A stretch of 64,000 nucleotides of DNA, taken from the NCBI GenBank assembly GCA_005503065.1, contig SCOE01000017.1, positions 1 to 64,000 of the forward strand, in the 5' to 3' direction. Below, piece after piece: positions 63,979 through 64,000 of the stretch. Numbering within the stretch: position 1 is the stretch's first letter; each line of letters opens with the position of its first letter. The position numbers were made by a program, and so were the translations under genes. Under the pieces are notes generated by a model. That model worked only from the letters and a program-made list of their open reading frames with translations. It was not told the DNA's origin and searched no databases. The DNA is from Comamonadaceae bacterium ALPHA2B. GTDB taxonomy: Bacteria; Pseudomonadota; Gammaproteobacteria; Burkholderiales; Burkholderiaceae_C.

Positions 63979-64000
63979 TTACCAGCGCACCTTCACACCC
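63979..64000 (-). CDS. C-terminal end of an outer-membrane protein (partial)
   Basis: Only the last codons are visible: GVKVRW followed by TAA on the minus strand. A C-terminal aromatic residue after alternating residues is the beta-barrel signal of TonB-dependent receptors and porins. The upstream part lies outside the window, so the family is a guess. The gene converges with the AraC regulator. Confidence 0.4.

Overview
The window looks like chromosomal DNA of a GC-rich betaproteobacterium of the Comamonadaceae type (Variovorax/Acidovorax relatives). The grounds are the very high G+C, several Bug-type solute receptors, the dat-ybeD-lipB-lipA order, the atpI-B-E-F-H-A-G-D-C operon, the rsmI/yraN/SIS/BON neighbourhood, and short dispersed repeats that I associate with this family. 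It reads as ordinary core plus catabolic chromosome. I see no phage, plasmid, transposase, integrase or CRISPR genes.

Layout. 1-7 kb: partial DUF3108-like gene, a fumarylacetoacetate hydrolase, a SoFic-like Fic AMPylase with a repeat-rich promoter, and a LuxR-type regulator divergent from an aromatic-ring FAD monooxygenase / DUF2783 / Bug receptor operon. 7-12.7 kb: a 3-hydroxyisobutyrate-type dehydrogenase, the dolP-like, SIS, yraN and rsmI group, a GST, a Tyr/Pro-rich secreted protein and tRNA-Arg(CCG). 12.7-19.5 kb: AcrR-type repressor with its operator, then an RND efflux operon. 19.6-25.6 kb: cytochrome c, alpha/beta hydrolase, LemA and two TPM-domain proteins. 25.7-33.2 kb: a cNMP-binding protein and the four-part Lhr helicase / ATP ligase / MBL exonuclease / PdeM repair set. 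33.4-36.8 kb: Bug receptor, PuuE-like deacetylase, GntR regulator and Asp/Glu racemase-like protein, suggestive of allantoin or hydantoin use. 37.6-44.8 kb: ROK regulator, sugar ABC transporter, sugar isomerase/epimerase and Gfo/Idh dehydrogenase, all on the minus strand. 45-52.3 kb: the F1Fo ATP synthase operon. 52.5-58.8 kb: dat, ybeD, lipB, lipA and a SWIM-SNF2 helicase. 58.8-64 kb: acyl-CoA synthetase-like enzyme, TetR regulator, ferric-reductase-like membrane protein, ion permease, AraC regulator, and the last codons of an outer-membrane protein.

The most unusual layer is the repeat content. A roughly 60-bp mosaic element (an AT-rich GCTATC...GATAGC palindrome, a GC-rich hairpin, and a CACTTTTGGCTTGAA-like tail) occurs about eight times. 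Five copies lie between convergent genes, which suggests a role as a two-way terminator. One copy is read in frame inside the Lhr helicase and another supplies the stop codon of a conserved gene. Other repeats are read in frame in the YheT-like hydrolase and at the C-terminus of the exonuclease. A pair of 115-bp inverted repeats splits the repair operon. Together these look like palindromic elements that invade genes and gene ends.

Other points worth attention: a GCGACAYGT array in front of fic; a TetR reading frame that ends inside tRNA-Arg; a racemase-family protein lacking its second catalytic cysteine; and a flavin monooxygenase with Asn replacing the usual Asp of the GDAAH motif. All functional calls rest on motifs and remembered family sequences, with no database search.
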